64,000 nucleotides of DNA from Octadecabacter antarcticus 307 (GCF_000155675.2 NC_020911.1:2346501-2410500); one strand, 5' to 3'. Counted from the first letter of the stretch, positions 1 to 9,488 are shown. The notes: generated from the letters alone by a model not told the origin. A program made the numbers and translations.

Positions 1-761
1 TAGACGCCCGTTAGATCGGGATGTGCAGCCCACGCATCGCCTAGAACGCGATGGATCGTCAGGGCCTCGTCATGGCTTTTGACGGGGTCAAGCAGGTGGA
101 CGGACGGAAAGTGGGTTTGTAAAAGCTCGCGAAATCCGCGCAGGCGTTGTGTGTGGTCATAGGCGCGGTTTGCGCCGATGATCGGCAGGACACGGCCCGC
201 ACGCGACGTATGTGCCAATCCCATCATTCGTCCAGCGGTTTTGCCGGCAACAAGGTTGTCAATGCCGACATAATGATTGCGTTCAATCGCAGCGATATCG
301 GACACCAATGTAACGATTTTCAACCCACGCATCTTTGCGCGCCGGACTGCCGCAGTCACGGTGGGTGTGTCGAATGCCACAAGGCAAACGCAATCAGTTA
401 TCGCAGGATCAATGCTATCCAGCGCGTCAACGATCGCAGCTTCGCTAAAAGCGGGGACGCGCGTCGCATGAAAACGGGTGCGCAAAAGATTGGATTGGTT
501 CTGGTGGGATCGAAGGGCTGCGTTGAGGGCGGCAAAGAAGTCGTTGCTATCGTCGGGCAGCAGAAAATGGAATCGGTAGACGCGTTTGCGTGCAAGGTTC
601 GCCGCCATTTCATCGCGTTCATACCCGAGCTTTTCAATAGCATCCTGAACCCGCACAACAGATTTTTGTGCCACGCCGCCGCGCTTGTTCACGACCCGGT
701 CCGCCGTCGCATAGCTGACACCAGCTGACTGCGCTACATCAAGTAATGTTGCAAACTTCAC
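1..761 (-). CDS. LacI/GalR-family transcriptional regulator, 3' end cut by window edge
   Basis: DNA-binding repressor of the LacI/GalR family, which usually controls a sugar uptake or catabolic operon; the likely targets lie outside the window. It reads from a GTG at 761-759 with GGGAGAG five bases upstream. Residues 3-50 form the helix-turn-helix (DVAQSAGVSYATADRVVN) and the hinge (AANLARKR). From about residue 58 a periplasmic-binding-protein-like effector domain follows (RFHFLLPDDSNDFFAALN, later GIDNLVAGKTAGRMM). About 253 codons are visible; the C-terminal part of the effector domain runs off the left edge, so the ligand cannot be inferred. There is no gene on its 5' side that looks divergently controlled, only the decayed region to the right. 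Confidence 0.9.
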   Translation of the reverse strand, partial: MKFATLLDVAQSAGVSYATADRVVNKRGGVAQKSVVRVQDAIEKLGYERDEMAANLARKRVYRFHFLLPDDSNDFFAALNAALRSHQNQSNLLRTRFHATRVPAFSEAAIVDALDSIDPAITDCVCLVAFDTPTVTAAVRRAKMRGLKIVTLVSDIAAIERNHYVGIDNLVAGKTAGRMMGLAHTSRAGRVLPIIGANRAYDHTQRLRGFRELLQTHFPSVHLLDPVKSHDEALTIHRVLGDAWAAHPDLTGV

Positions 762-1385
762 GATTACTCTCCCATATTTTGTGAGCATCTGTTCAATTTT
801 GATTGGCGTCAATCATTTTCTGATAGAGGTAGTTCATTTCGTCGTCCAATGCGGATATGTAAAGGGGCGTGGCGTGAGTATGTTGAGTCTGAACGCGCAA
901 ACATGACCCTTTTGAATCCTGCAATCTCTGGATTGGGTCCTTTTATTGTACGGAATGTTTAGCGGTATGTTGCGCGGCACATGGCAGATAGACATTGAAG
1001 CAACAGTGTTCAATCCACGAAAGTTTCCCACCATCGATCACGGTTTTTGCTGTCAACATCCACCGCTCGCAAGACTGCACGGGAGACAATAGTTTCTTTC
1101 TGTCCAGCCAAATGATGGATGAAAACCTGATTTATGCGGCGCTGATACGCCAGAGGCAGAACGCAACGCTTTACATCGCGCCTGAGATCGGGCCGTAAAG
1201 GTTGAAGGTTAGACAGCAACCCCAGATATTAATGAAACCAAGATCGTGCCCGCCAACAAGATCACGGTAAACTGCAGTGAGATGGGTTCTTCCAAAATCA
1301 ATGCAGACGCTAGTCTCAGGACCCATTAAACCACTTGATGCTACTATGGCTGCGTGATTGAAAGTCCCAAAGTTTGGGGGTTAGA
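762..1385. other. Non-coding or degenerate stretch
   Basis: No reading frame in these 620 bases looks like a protein family I recognise; the short frames lack ribosome binding sites. The first bases must hold the promoter of the LacI-type gene. The right part abuts the transposase remnant that begins at 1386 and is probably debris of earlier insertions. Confidence 0.5.
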
Positions 1386-1512
1386 ATAAGCAATCTTTAT
1401 TGGCTGAGTGAAGCGCAGATGGAACGGCTTCGGCCTTACTTTCCGAAGAGCCGAGGCCGTGCACGCGTAGATGATCGCCGCGTCCTGAGTGCCATTATTT
1501 TCACTAACCGCA

Positions 1513-1593
1513 ACGGGGCGAATGACGGTTCGGGCCGCGGGCCCGATGAAACGTCCAGTGGACGTTTCAAGGCATGAACGGGCGGAGCCCCGT
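1513..1593. repeat. 81-bp palindromic mini-element inside transposase
   Basis: The element interrupts the conserved transposase segment between NRNG and LRW. It begins with ACGGGGC and ends with GCCCCGT, a perfect 7-bp terminal inverted repeat. Inside lies a near-perfect hairpin with 11-base arms at 1547-1557 and 1559-1569 around a single G (arm sequence TGAAACGTCCA), and a GC-rich imperfect palindrome at about 1530-1545. It has no coding capacity. The structure suggests a non-autonomous REP- or MITE-like element; no second copy was noticed in this window. Confidence 0.6.
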
Positions 1594-1735
1594 CTGCGGT
1601 GGTGTGATGCGCCTGCCGAATATGGGCGGCCAAAGACTTTGTATGATCGTTGGAAGCGCTGGAGTGACATGGGTGTGTTCGCCCGGATCATGATGGGACT
1701 GGCCGAGCAGGCCCCAGACAATAAGACAATTTCGA

Positions 1736-1777
1736 TCCGCTCTCATCGAAACTGTGTTTCGACTGCCGGGCAGCGGA
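1736..1777. repeat. 42-bp palindromic mini-element inside transposase
   Basis: This insert separates the transposase motifs KTISI and DATYLKAH. It is bounded by TCCGCT and AGCGGA, a perfect 6-bp inverted repeat. It contains a 7-bp perfect stem (TCGAAAC at 1746-1752, GTTTCGA at 1756-1762, loop TGT), and beside it the small palindrome CTGCCGGGCAG. It is of a different family from the 81-bp element 140 bp upstream. Confidence 0.55.
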
Positions 1778-1896
1778 CGCTACTTACCTCAAGGCACACC
1801 GCACGGCTTCCAGCCTGGGGCTAAAAAAAGGGGGTGTGGGCGCAAGGGTGGTTTTCGCTGTGCGCAGCATGACCTGCGCCTTTGCCCGATCGTTTT

Positions 1897-2410
1897 TCAC
1901 GCCGGGTTTGGGTTGACGTGGCGCAACTGACAGAGGCGGCGCATGTTTTAAGCAAGGTTTTCATCCCGATATTGGCCTCGGCTCGAACAAGGCCGACGGT
2001 GCGCACCAAGATGCAGCCCATATCGTTGGTCTGCGCGCCAAACACGTGTTCGACCATTGCCTGGCAGTGCGTGCTTTTGCAGGCACGAGAAGGGCGAAGC
2101 CGCGCAGTGGACTTGGTCCGGTTGCTACCCTTAGCCTGCTTGGTTAGCGGCTTGCCTGCCAATCGGCAGTGCGTTGCGCAGCAATGTCCGGTGAGGGCGC
2201 ATCCACGTCCTTCTGCACCCGTTTTGCGGGCTTATCTGTCCAACCCTCGGGCACTTCGCCCTTCTTAATCGCCGCATTCTTGTCGCGCGTGTTGTGGTTG
2301 CGCGGCACCGGCACGATGGAAGCGTCCAGGCTCGCATAACGGTCTGAAAGATCGAAAAAACGCATCTGCGTCATCACCACACTCTCCCGGCCGGTCTTCT
2401 TCTCAATCAT
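1897..2410 (-). pseudogene. Second IS5-like transposase remnant, internally deleted
   Basis: Minus-strand remains of a longer IS5-type transposase. The N-terminus (MRFFDLSDRYASLDA) is joined directly to a mid-protein segment (ASIVPVPRNHNTRDKNAAIK, then GEVPEGW and KPAKRVQKDVDA), so the first half of the catalytic core is deleted. In another frame follows the C-terminal segment (KPLTKQAKGSNRTKS, VEHVFGAQTNDMG, LVRTVGLVRAEANIGMK). One more frameshift is needed to reach the usual ending MRRLCQLRHVNPNPA and its TGA at 1899-1897. At least two frameshifts and one deletion make this inactive. Confidence 0.8.
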
Positions 2411-2981
2411 ATCCCAGGGTCAAGGGCAGGGCAATTTTTAGAGGTGCCCTTTAGGAAATCGGGCCACGAAGAATGCAATCACGCAACGCATCCGGAACTA
2501 TGGCGACAGGTTTTGTTGTTGGATGCATCACCAGCGCTGACTTCGATACTACCGTCGACACATTCACACGAGCGTAGACCCAAACGTTCGTCCGGTGGCG
2601 GCCGGTGCCGCCCAGCCCAAAGCCATTCACATGCGGCGCAGCCTCGATCTCAAAGACAAACGCCAACTCAATTTCCGCAACGACAATCCGATCTGATATC
2701 AAGGGCCTGATTTTGGATTTTCTGAAGCTTGGATTGAAGGTGGTTATCTCTAACTATTTGATAACGCTATTTTCCAAACTTGACTACGGGACTCAATAGA
2801 GATGAGTTTTAGAAAGAATTCTGCACCATGAATTTCAGATATTTTGATCTATTTCAGCAGGTATCAGTAGCTTTTCGGTTCCGTTATGGCCCCGATTCGA
2901 TCAGCAAAAAAATCGTTTCTAATACGAGAGTCCACTGCGTTTTACCGCTGACTTGGGCCGTTAAAAAGAGGAACTGCAAAA
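2411..2981. other. Unassigned stretch between transposase debris and CIA30 gene
   Basis: A minus-strand frame of 83 codons at 2451-2702 has a plausible amino-acid mix (for example RIVVAEIELAFVFEIEAAPH) but no recognisable family and no clear ribosome binding site; I do not call it a gene. The following 280 bases are visibly more AT-rich than the surroundings and should contain the promoter of the next gene. Otherwise I see nothing. Confidence 0.35.
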
Positions 2982-3455
2982 ATGGATTTGAGCCTGGCTT
3001 GGGAGTATGTTGCTGACGGCGTCATGGGCGGCGTGTCCGAGGGTAAGATGCGGCAGGAAACACGGCAAGGCCACAAGGCGAGCGTTTTGTACGGAGACGT
3101 GTCAATGGATAACAGCGGTGGTTTTGTCCAGATGGCGTTCGATCTACGTCCTGATGGCATCGCGTTCGACGCAAGCAATTGGACGGGCCTTGAACTGGAC
3201 GTCAGCGGCAATGGTGAGAGGTATGATATTCGTCTGCGCACGGACCAACTGACGCGGCCTTGGAAATCCTTTCGAACAGAGTTCACGGCCGCCCCCGAAT
3301 GGCAGACTCTCAAAATACCGTCTAGCACATTTAAGTCGCACAAAACCGACGCCTTATTCGATGCCGCCCAGCTCAGGCGGATCGGCGTTCTTGCGATTGG
3401 GCGGGAATTTCAGACAGACGTGGCTGTGGCAAACATGCGGTTATATCGTGTTTAA
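2982..3455 (+). CDS. CIA30-domain protein (complex I intermediate-associated protein 30 family)
   Basis: A 157-residue protein made almost entirely of a CIA30/NDUFAF1-type beta-sandwich domain. In mitochondria the family assists complex I assembly; in bacteria its role is largely undefined. Family hallmarks are the start WEYVADGVMGGVSEGKM, the segment GFVQMAFDL, GLELDVSGNGERYDIRLRT, and the tail RIGVLAIGREFQTDVAVANM. There is no signal peptide, so a cytoplasmic location is likely. The start ATG has AGAGGA about ten bases upstream. It stands alone on its strand between mobile-element debris and a signalling gene, with no nuo gene nearby. Family confidence is high; function is only inferred. 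Confidence 0.85.
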   Translation: MDLSLAWEYVADGVMGGVSEGKMRQETRQGHKASVLYGDVSMDNSGGFVQMAFDLRPDGIAFDASNWTGLELDVSGNGERYDIRLRTDQLTRPWKSFRTEFTAAPEWQTLKIPSSTFKSHKTDALFDAAQLRRIGVLAIGREFQTDVAVANMRLYRV

Positions 3456-3613
3456 TCAGTCTTTTGGACCGATGCGTTTGACTGGGACGCCAAGTCTGCG
3501 GTTCGGACCCGGACACCAGCACTGGCGCGAAATCTGTGATGTTAACACTTTGGTAATTTAGGATTGGTACGTCGTCTGGACGTTTTGTTTATCAGTCTTA
3601 TGAGACCTTTATC

Positions 3614-6052
3614 ATGGGTGCCGCACCAGTCGACCACGCATTCGCAACCGCAATTGTGGCCGTATTGGCGCAGCCAGCCGCTGTGGTGGACGGGGCAGGC
3701 ACGATTTTGTCCTGCAACAGTGACTTTCGGTCTTGCCTGTCCATCACCGCAGGGCAAGTGTCGGGCGCGGCCTTATGGACTGTTTTACGTGCAAATTGCG
3801 GCGCGGATGCCGCCGCGTTTTTTGCAGCCGAACCAAGACAAAATATGGCATTTATGACTAAGGTGAACGCGGCGTCGGGGCATTTCAGGTTGACCTTGAA
3901 CAGCATCGCCCAAACGGCGCAGCGCGGGCCTTATCTGTGCCAACTTACGCCCGATATTGCGATCGACAGTTCGCGGTTGCGGTTCTTGCTCGAACATCTT
4001 GATCAAGGGGTCTGGAATTACAACACAATGGAAAAGTCGTTTAATGTTGCGGATGCATGGCGCCGGATGCGGGGTATCCCGCTGTCCGAAGACATCGACA
4101 CCTATGACACCGATCATGAGAAGTGGTTGACTGAAATCCACCCCGAAGACCGTGACATGGTGCAGGCGTTGTTCAGTGGCCAAGTCAGCGGCGACAAAGA
4201 CAAGGTGAATTCTCAATATCGCCACTGGCATCCCGATGGGCATTGGATGTGGTTTTCGTGCCGATCAAAAGTGATGACATATGATGACGCCGGTCGACCG
4301 GTTGAGATTGTTGGCGTCGACACCGACATCACGGCGATGAAGAAAAACGAGACTGAGCTTCTGAAACTCAGCAGTAAATTGCAGATCGCGATTGAAGCGG
4401 CGGGGATAGGTGTGTGGGAATTTGACGCTGAAACCGGTTTGGAAGACTGGGATGAGCGGATGCTTGGCATGTACGGAATTACCGACGCCGCAGATCATAA
4501 TTCTGGCGACATCTGGGAAACCCATCTGCATCCCGACGACGCCGAGGCTACCAAGCAGTATGCGCAAGAAACTTTTCGGGAAAAGAGCGATTTTAATCGT
4601 GATTTTCGAATTGTGCGCGATGACGGCGAAGTGCGCCATGTGCGCAGCCTTGCGCGTTTTGTGCGCACGTCAAAGTCCAACGGTAGAATGCTTGGTGTGA
4701 ATATTGACGTGACGGATGATTATCACCGCGCACAAGAACTGGAACGCGCGCGTGAACTTTTGGAACACGACTCGCGTCATGACGCGTTGACTGGCTTGGC
4801 GAACCGACGTTTGCTGGATGAAACTATGCAGGCGCTGCTGGATCGGATCGGTGACGAAGACCAGTTTGCGGTGCTGCACATTGACCTCGATCATTTCAAA
4901 CAGATCAACGACACACTTGGCCATGCTGCGGGCGACAACGTGCTTGTGCGGGTATCGGAAAACCTGCGCGGTCTTGTAGGGCCGCGTGGTTTGGTCTGTC
5001 GGATCGGTGGCGACGAATTTTTCGTCTTGTTGGAACATTTTGCAGATGAGGCGGAAGTCCATCAGCTTTGCCAAGATATCATCGATCAAATGGCGCAACC
5101 GATGTTCGGTTATGACCAGGCGAAAACGTTCGGGCTGAGCCTTGGTTGCGCTTTGGGGCTTGGCGATGTTGTTGATGCGTCAGAGGTGTTTATCAATGCG
5201 GACATCGCACTTTATGTGGCGAAGTCTGACGGACGGTCCTGTTTTAAGGTTTTCGCGCCCGGCCTGCGCGCAGTGACGCAAATCGACACACACGCGCACC
5301 ACAACTTGCGCGTGGCGCTGACGTCAGGTCAGATCATCTGTCATTTTCAGCCACAATTTGATGCTAAAACACATGCACTTGTCGGGGCTGAGGCGCTTGT
5401 GCGCTGGATGTGTCCGGACCGTGGGCTTATTGGGCCGGATGACTTTTTGCCGCTTGCGCGTAAGACCGGACTGTTACCGCGCATTGATGACTTTGTGTTC
5501 GGGTTCGTGTTGGAGGCGCAAACCAAATGGGCAGCGGCTGGACTTGATGTGCCGATCATTGCGCTCAATATCTCGCTCGAACGCTTGCAGGAACCTGGTC
5601 TGATGCAACAGATTTCTGATCGGCTGCAGCCGCACCACGCGATTTCGTTTGAACTGCTGGAGACCACGTTTCTGGACACCTGTGATGACGGATTAAGCGA
5701 CACGCTGAACCAGCTTCGTGCGGCAGGAGTCCGGCTTGAAATGAACGATTTTGGCTCAGGCCGATCCTCAATCGTTGCGCTGCAAACAGTGCGTCCGGAC
5801 CGTGTGAAATTGGACCGGATGTTGCTTGCCCCGCTCGAAACAAATCCAGCGCAGATCTTTATCCTGAAAGCCTTGGCGCGGGTCGCAGCTCTTGAAGGCT
5901 GTGGTGTTGTGGTCGAAGGTATTGAATCTCAAAAACAGTTAAACGCGGTGTTACAACTGGACTGTGAGGCGTTGCAGGGCATTGCGCTGGCGCGCCCGAT
6001 GGCCGAGGCCGAGTTTGCCAAGATGTTGATCGCGTCGCCGGGTGTTTCTTAA
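3614..6052 (+). CDS. PAS-GGDEF-EAL cyclic-di-GMP signalling protein
   Basis: An 812-residue, apparently soluble protein. PAS-like sensor modules lie at about residues 10-100, 118-235 and 250-370 (the last two followed by PAC-like segments such as EIVGVDTDIT and MLGVNIDVTD). A diguanylate cyclase domain at about 385-550 has an intact GGDEF motif (CRIGGDEFFVLLEHF) and HIDLDHFKQIND. A phosphodiesterase domain at about 565-805 has EALVRW, ALNIS, FELLET, VKLD and VVEGIE. Two departures stand out: the allosteric RxxD I-site before GGDEF is absent (RGLV instead), and the metal-binding DDFGTG motif reads NDFGSG, losing its first aspartate. From known EAL chemistry this predicts a working cyclase without product inhibition and a weak or dead phosphodiesterase. 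No ribosome binding site is convincing before the ATG at 3614. Confidence 0.9.
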   Translation: MGAAPVDHAFATAIVAVLAQPAAVVDGAGTILSCNSDFRSCLSITAGQVSGAALWTVLRANCGADAAAFFAAEPRQNMAFMTKVNAASGHFRLTLNSIAQTAQRGPYLCQLTPDIAIDSSRLRFLLEHLDQGVWNYNTMEKSFNVADAWRRMRGIPLSEDIDTYDTDHEKWLTEIHPEDRDMVQALFSGQVSGDKDKVNSQYRHWHPDGHWMWFSCRSKVMTYDDAGRPVEIVGVDTDITAMKKNETELLKLSSKLQIAIEAAGIGVWEFDAETGLEDWDERMLGMYGITDAADHNSGDIWETHLHPDDAEATKQYAQETFREKSDFNRDFRIVRDDGEVRHVRSLARFVRTSKSNGRMLGVNIDVTDDYHRAQELERARELLEHDSRHDALTGLANRRLLDETMQALLDRIGDEDQFAVLHIDLDHFKQINDTLGHAAGDNVLVRVSENLRGLVGPRGLVCRIGGDEFFVLLEHFADEAEVHQLCQDIIDQMAQPMFGYDQAKTFGLSLGCALGLGDVVDASEVFINADIALYVAKSDGRSCFKVFAPGLRAVTQIDTHAHHNLRVALTSGQIICHFQPQFDAKTHALVGAEALVRWMCPDRGLIGPDDFLPLARKTGLLPRIDDFVFGFVLEAQTKWAAAGLDVPIIALNISLERLQEPGLMQQISDRLQPHHAISFELLETTFLDTCDDGLSDTLNQLRAAGVRLEMNDFGSGRSSIVALQTVRPDRVKLDRMLLAPLETNPAQIFILKALARVAALEGCGVVVEGIESQKQLNAVLQLDCEALQGIALARPMAEAEFAKMLIASPGVS

Positions 6053-6151
6053 AAGGGCCTCAAAGCCGCGCGATCCTGTGACAGTTTTCGTCAAGGTGAT
6101 GACTTGATGGGCAAATCACGCGCATGACGGCCTCAAATTCTATTTATTCTT

Positions 6152-8766
6152 TTAGATCAATGCTTCGGCTTCACGGGTCGTAACCAAACGTCGCGCCGTC
6201 ATTGGACGGTGTGGGGGGCAGCGCCATTCTGGAAATAGCTTTAGAATTTCACTGCGCGCCGCGTGATCCCGCACGTTGAGCGCCCTGGCGCCCGGAAAAA
6301 AGATTTCGGACGGGATGCCTTTGGCCATGACAATTTCATGGGTGTCGAAGGCGATGTGCACTTAGGTGACTTCGCCATCTTCAATGCGCCGGATCGTATG
6401 ATCGTTGGTCAGTCCCTTGGCTGGGGCCAGAACCGCATTGGTGCCGTAATGTATTTTTACGCGCCAGAAATCCAGCATCCTGCGGTGCTGCGGTGACATG
6501 AGCAGATCACGTGCGTTGTCCATCGCGCCTTTGTGGATCAGGATCGGTGTAAGACCGCCCATGGCCGGAACCGTCGCGCGGCCGATCCAAGCGATGGGTT
6601 GCAAGCCATTGTCAAGGGTTCAGACACGATCACCAACCTGCAATGTTTCGATTTCACGCTTGCCACGTTCGGTGATGATCAGCGTGCCAAGCGTGAAACA
6701 AGTGATCCGTTCGATCGAGCGGAAACCAACGCTTTTGGCCGTATCACCGCCCTCATCGTCAAGCTAATAAACCGTTCCGTTTAAGGGGTTGCCGTCAGAT
6801 TCAACGCGGGTGTTGTCCGACAATTTCAGAGTGTCGAACCCCTTGCCACTATGGATTCGATTGGTGTTTGCACCAGCTTGCTAGCGCAATCGAGTCGTCG
6901 CCTTGGCCCAAGTTTACATTGCCGCCAACGGTCGTGCGCGCGCCAAGTGTGACGTCGTCGTCCCCGCGCGCGGTGCAAAGCTCAACACCAATCTCTGCCC
7001 GTCCCGAGAGCATGGCGCTATCGTCGTCTTCGCCAATACTGACGCTGCCGGCAACTTTGGACATATCATCTAGCGTCACGGTGTCATTGCCTTGGTTTGT
7101 ACCGATGCAGCCTTGCACATTCGCCGTGTCGCTTAGCGTGACCGTATCATCGCCAAATCCCAGCCTAACTTCGCCCAAGATCGTGCCGCTGGTCGCGATG
7201 AACGTGCCGTCACCCGCCGCCATCACGACATCGCCGTTGATCGTGGAGCTGCCGAAAAGCGTGACTATGTCATTGCCTGTTTGCGTGTAGACAGACCCGT
7301 TCACCGTTTTAGCAGCGAGGCTAACTATGTCGTCGCGCGATGTCGTGTCGACGCTGTCTTGCTCGGTCATGCTACGATCATGGGTGATGAAAACGTCGTT
7401 CTGCACCATGTTCACGTCGGTGTTGCGTTCGATGATCGTGGCGAATGAGCTTGCGTTTACGTCCGCGATGATCGTGTCGCCTAAGGCGGGGTCAGGGTCG
7501 CCGAATGTATCATCTGCAGCGCGCGTGCGGGTGGATTGGTCGGTGACAAAGTGGGTGAACAGGGGCCCCAGCTGGGTACCTGAAACTGCGTCGTCGGTTA
7601 GACTGCCGACCCACAAATCGACTTGGAACACATCTTAATAGACGTCCGCGAGGCGTGCTTGGACGTCTTCGTCGCGCATTATGATAGAAAAACCTAGTGG
7701 GTCCAATATTGCAGGATCAACGCCGCTGATTAACCGCGCGCGAACATCTTTATATAGCTGTCGAGCGCGTGCTCCAGACCCCGCGCGACGTTCAACGCCG
7801 CGAGGGAGACACCGGACACGCCGTCCGGTGTCTCAGGGAAAAAGTTCAAATTATCGACGATTTCAGTGTCGAGTTCTTGTGCGGCCGCGCAAATTTGCCC
7901 GCGTATGATCGCCTCAATCCCGCTTTTTTCAACGGTGGAGTGATTGAAAAACGCCCCCATCAAGGCGACTGACCTGCATCGGTTGCGTCCTCACCGACAA
8001 GATCAATGCTGGACGACAAGAGGGTCTGACCAAAGCGGAACCCTGCGATGGAAAATTCCACCAAAGTTTCACCTGAAACATTGTCATCAAATCCGGTATC
8101 CTCACTCACTGCGTCGCCGATCAGATGCGGCAACCATTCGTTGTAAGTGATCTGTTGCAGTTCATATTCGACAATCGATCGCGCGGCGCTGTAAAGCTGA
8201 TCGTCCGACCAATCGGGGTGTTCCTGCGCGAGTTTGTCAGCCCGATGGTTGTGTTCACGCACGAAAAGTGTATTCAACGACAGCAGGCTAGGATTTTTGT
8301 TAGCGCGGATATCGCCAGCAAGATACAGCGGATTGTCGCTTGCAATATCGCCCGCCAAGAAACTGTCTTCGTCGGCATTTGGAAGCATATCATTTGCTGA
8401 TGCCGCGTCGTCCTGCATCTGCAGTTTGCCGTCGTAAAAGTTGCGCAAATGGTCCATCTGCGCCTCGGTCGATCCATATACTTGGCTGCCGACAATCTGC
8501 CATGTCACCGCGTTGGTCGGTGCAATGGTTTCACCGTCTTTGTTCCCTGCCGCGACTTGCTAACGCGCGATCTCATGCGGCATCCCCACGAATTCTAAGG
8601 TTCCGGCGTCGTGATCTTCCGGTGTCAGAACCATATCGTGATCGAGAAACTGGCCGAACGTGGTGAAAAGAGTGCTTAATCCGGCGCTGTTTGGGGCGTC
8701 GTCGTCATGACGCGCCCCTGTGCTTGAATATTCGCAATATAAGGACAGCGACTTGCCATCAGTCAA
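6152..8766 (-). pseudogene. Animal-type haem peroxidase with solenoid repeats and Hint domain, decayed
   Basis: One large secreted-type gene in ruins, read right to left. The peroxidase domain (about 8766-7560) shows FTTFGQFLDHDMVLTPE, VGSQVYGSTEAQMDHLRNF, LFVREHNHRADKL and LDPLGFSIIMRDEDVQARL. A region of about 20-residue repeats (7330-6870; pattern G-V-x-G-x-G-D-D-x-V-T-L) is probably a beta-solenoid. A Hint domain (about 6700-6152) starts at ITCFTLGTLI and ends with the usual EILKLFPEW and TARRL. In-frame stops occur at 8560, 7635, 6764, 6620 and 6362, and frameshifts near 7960, 7730 and 6850. The proximal haem histidine of FRFGH is glutamine (FRFGQT). Family knowledge: such peroxidase-Hint proteins are secreted by some Roseobacters. 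No product is expected. Confidence 0.85.
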
Positions 8767-8918
8767 CCTTCATCTTGCCCCGCGACACTGGGCTGAAGGA
8801 GTTGGCAAGCGGTTGACAATTATTTTGTAATTTTGGGGTCCAAAAACGCACAAAGCCCAAATAATTATGTTCTAGCTTTTGTATTGTATCGTCGATTACG
8901 GCAGTTAACCGATCTGGA

Positions 8919-9488
8919 TCAGCTGCCCCAACTGCGCACGGCACCACAATCAATATGTATGAAATTTGAACCGGAATAGCGGCCAACACCACCAGCATTA
9001 CAGCTTGCGGCTGCACGTGCCATTTGACTGACCGAACGGCCCTGCATGCGCAAATCAGCGGCTTGACCTTGAAGGTGCAGCGAGTTGCGCGCAACACCGG
9101 AAGAATTAGACCGCAACATCGCGTTTGTTTGCGGTGAACGGTAGCCAGAAATCAATGTATAGGGTTGGCTGCTGTCCAATAGATTTTGTGTCGCGGCCGC
9201 GATGTCAATTGTACGGGTATCAATCTGCAGGGTCTGGCCATTGCGCCAATCGCGGAAGAACCGGTTCATTTCGGTCATGGCTTCTGGAATGTAGTCGCCC
9301 TCAATCCAGTAAATCGTGTCAATGCTTTCGCCAGTGCGACCGGAATACATTTTCAACCGCCGGATGTCGCCACCGCCGCGCAAAAAACCCGCGGCGTTCG
9401 AATACGTTGGGGCGGCGATGACTGCGGTTGCCGCAAAGGCACCCAGAAAGCCACGCCGAGAAATGCTCGAAGCAATTTTATCCATCAT
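8919..9488 (-). CDS. DUF882/YcbK-like M15-type peptidoglycan peptidase, Tat-exported
   Basis: A 189-residue exported protein of the YcbK/DUF882 family, related to zinc D,D-carboxypeptidases (M15) that trim peptidoglycan in the periplasm. Residues 1-32 form a twin-arginine signal (SISRRGFLGAFAATAVIAAP). The zinc-site motifs are present: HLQGQAADLR (His and Asp) and IHIDCG (His near the C-terminus), plus the family segment LISGYRSPQTNAMLR. The gene is divergent from the L,D-transpeptidase gene that begins at 9848, and the 359-bp gap between them holds a palindrome that may be a shared operator. The pair suggests coordinated cell-wall remodelling; substrate specificity is unproven. Confidence 0.88.
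   Translation of the reverse strand: MMDKIASSISRRGFLGAFAATAVIAAPTYSNAAGFLRGGGDIRRLKMYSGRTGESIDTIYWIEGDYIPEAMTEMNRFFRDWRNGQTLQIDTRTIDIAAATQNLLDSSQPYTLISGYRSPQTNAMLRSNSSGVARNSLHLQGQAADLRMQGRSVSQMARAAASCNAGGVGRYSGSNFIHIDCGAVRSWGS

Larger units (their letters stand above)
1386..1837 (+). pseudogene. IS5-family transposase remnant (N-terminal part)
   Basis: Remains of the N-terminal third of an IS5-type DDE transposase. Pieces in order are SNLYWLSEAQMERLRPYFPK, then RVDDRRVLSAIIF and NRNG from 1386, LRWCDAPAEYG and KTLYDRWKRWSDMGVFARI from about 1594, and DATYLKAHRTASSLGLKKGG from about 1776. These join into one protein only if two inserts, at 1513-1593 and 1736-1777, are removed; both inserts shift the frame. 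The codon before SNL is ATA where ATG is expected. The catalytic domain beyond the first aspartate (DATY) is missing, so nothing functional can be made. The sequence then runs into a second, oppositely oriented transposase remnant. Confidence 0.8.

Noticed and set aside
2451..2702. 83-codon minus-strand gene
   Set aside because: No recognisable family and no ribosome binding site; it lies in mobile-element debris, so it is left unassigned.
6849..7631. A separate 260-residue repeat protein gene
   Set aside because: It joins upstream peroxidase and downstream Hint sequences in order, so it is one piece of the broken peroxidase gene.
8560..8562. Programmed readthrough or recoding of the peroxidase gene
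   Set aside because: There are five stops of all three types and several frameshifts, and the haem ligand is lost; decay is the simpler explanation.
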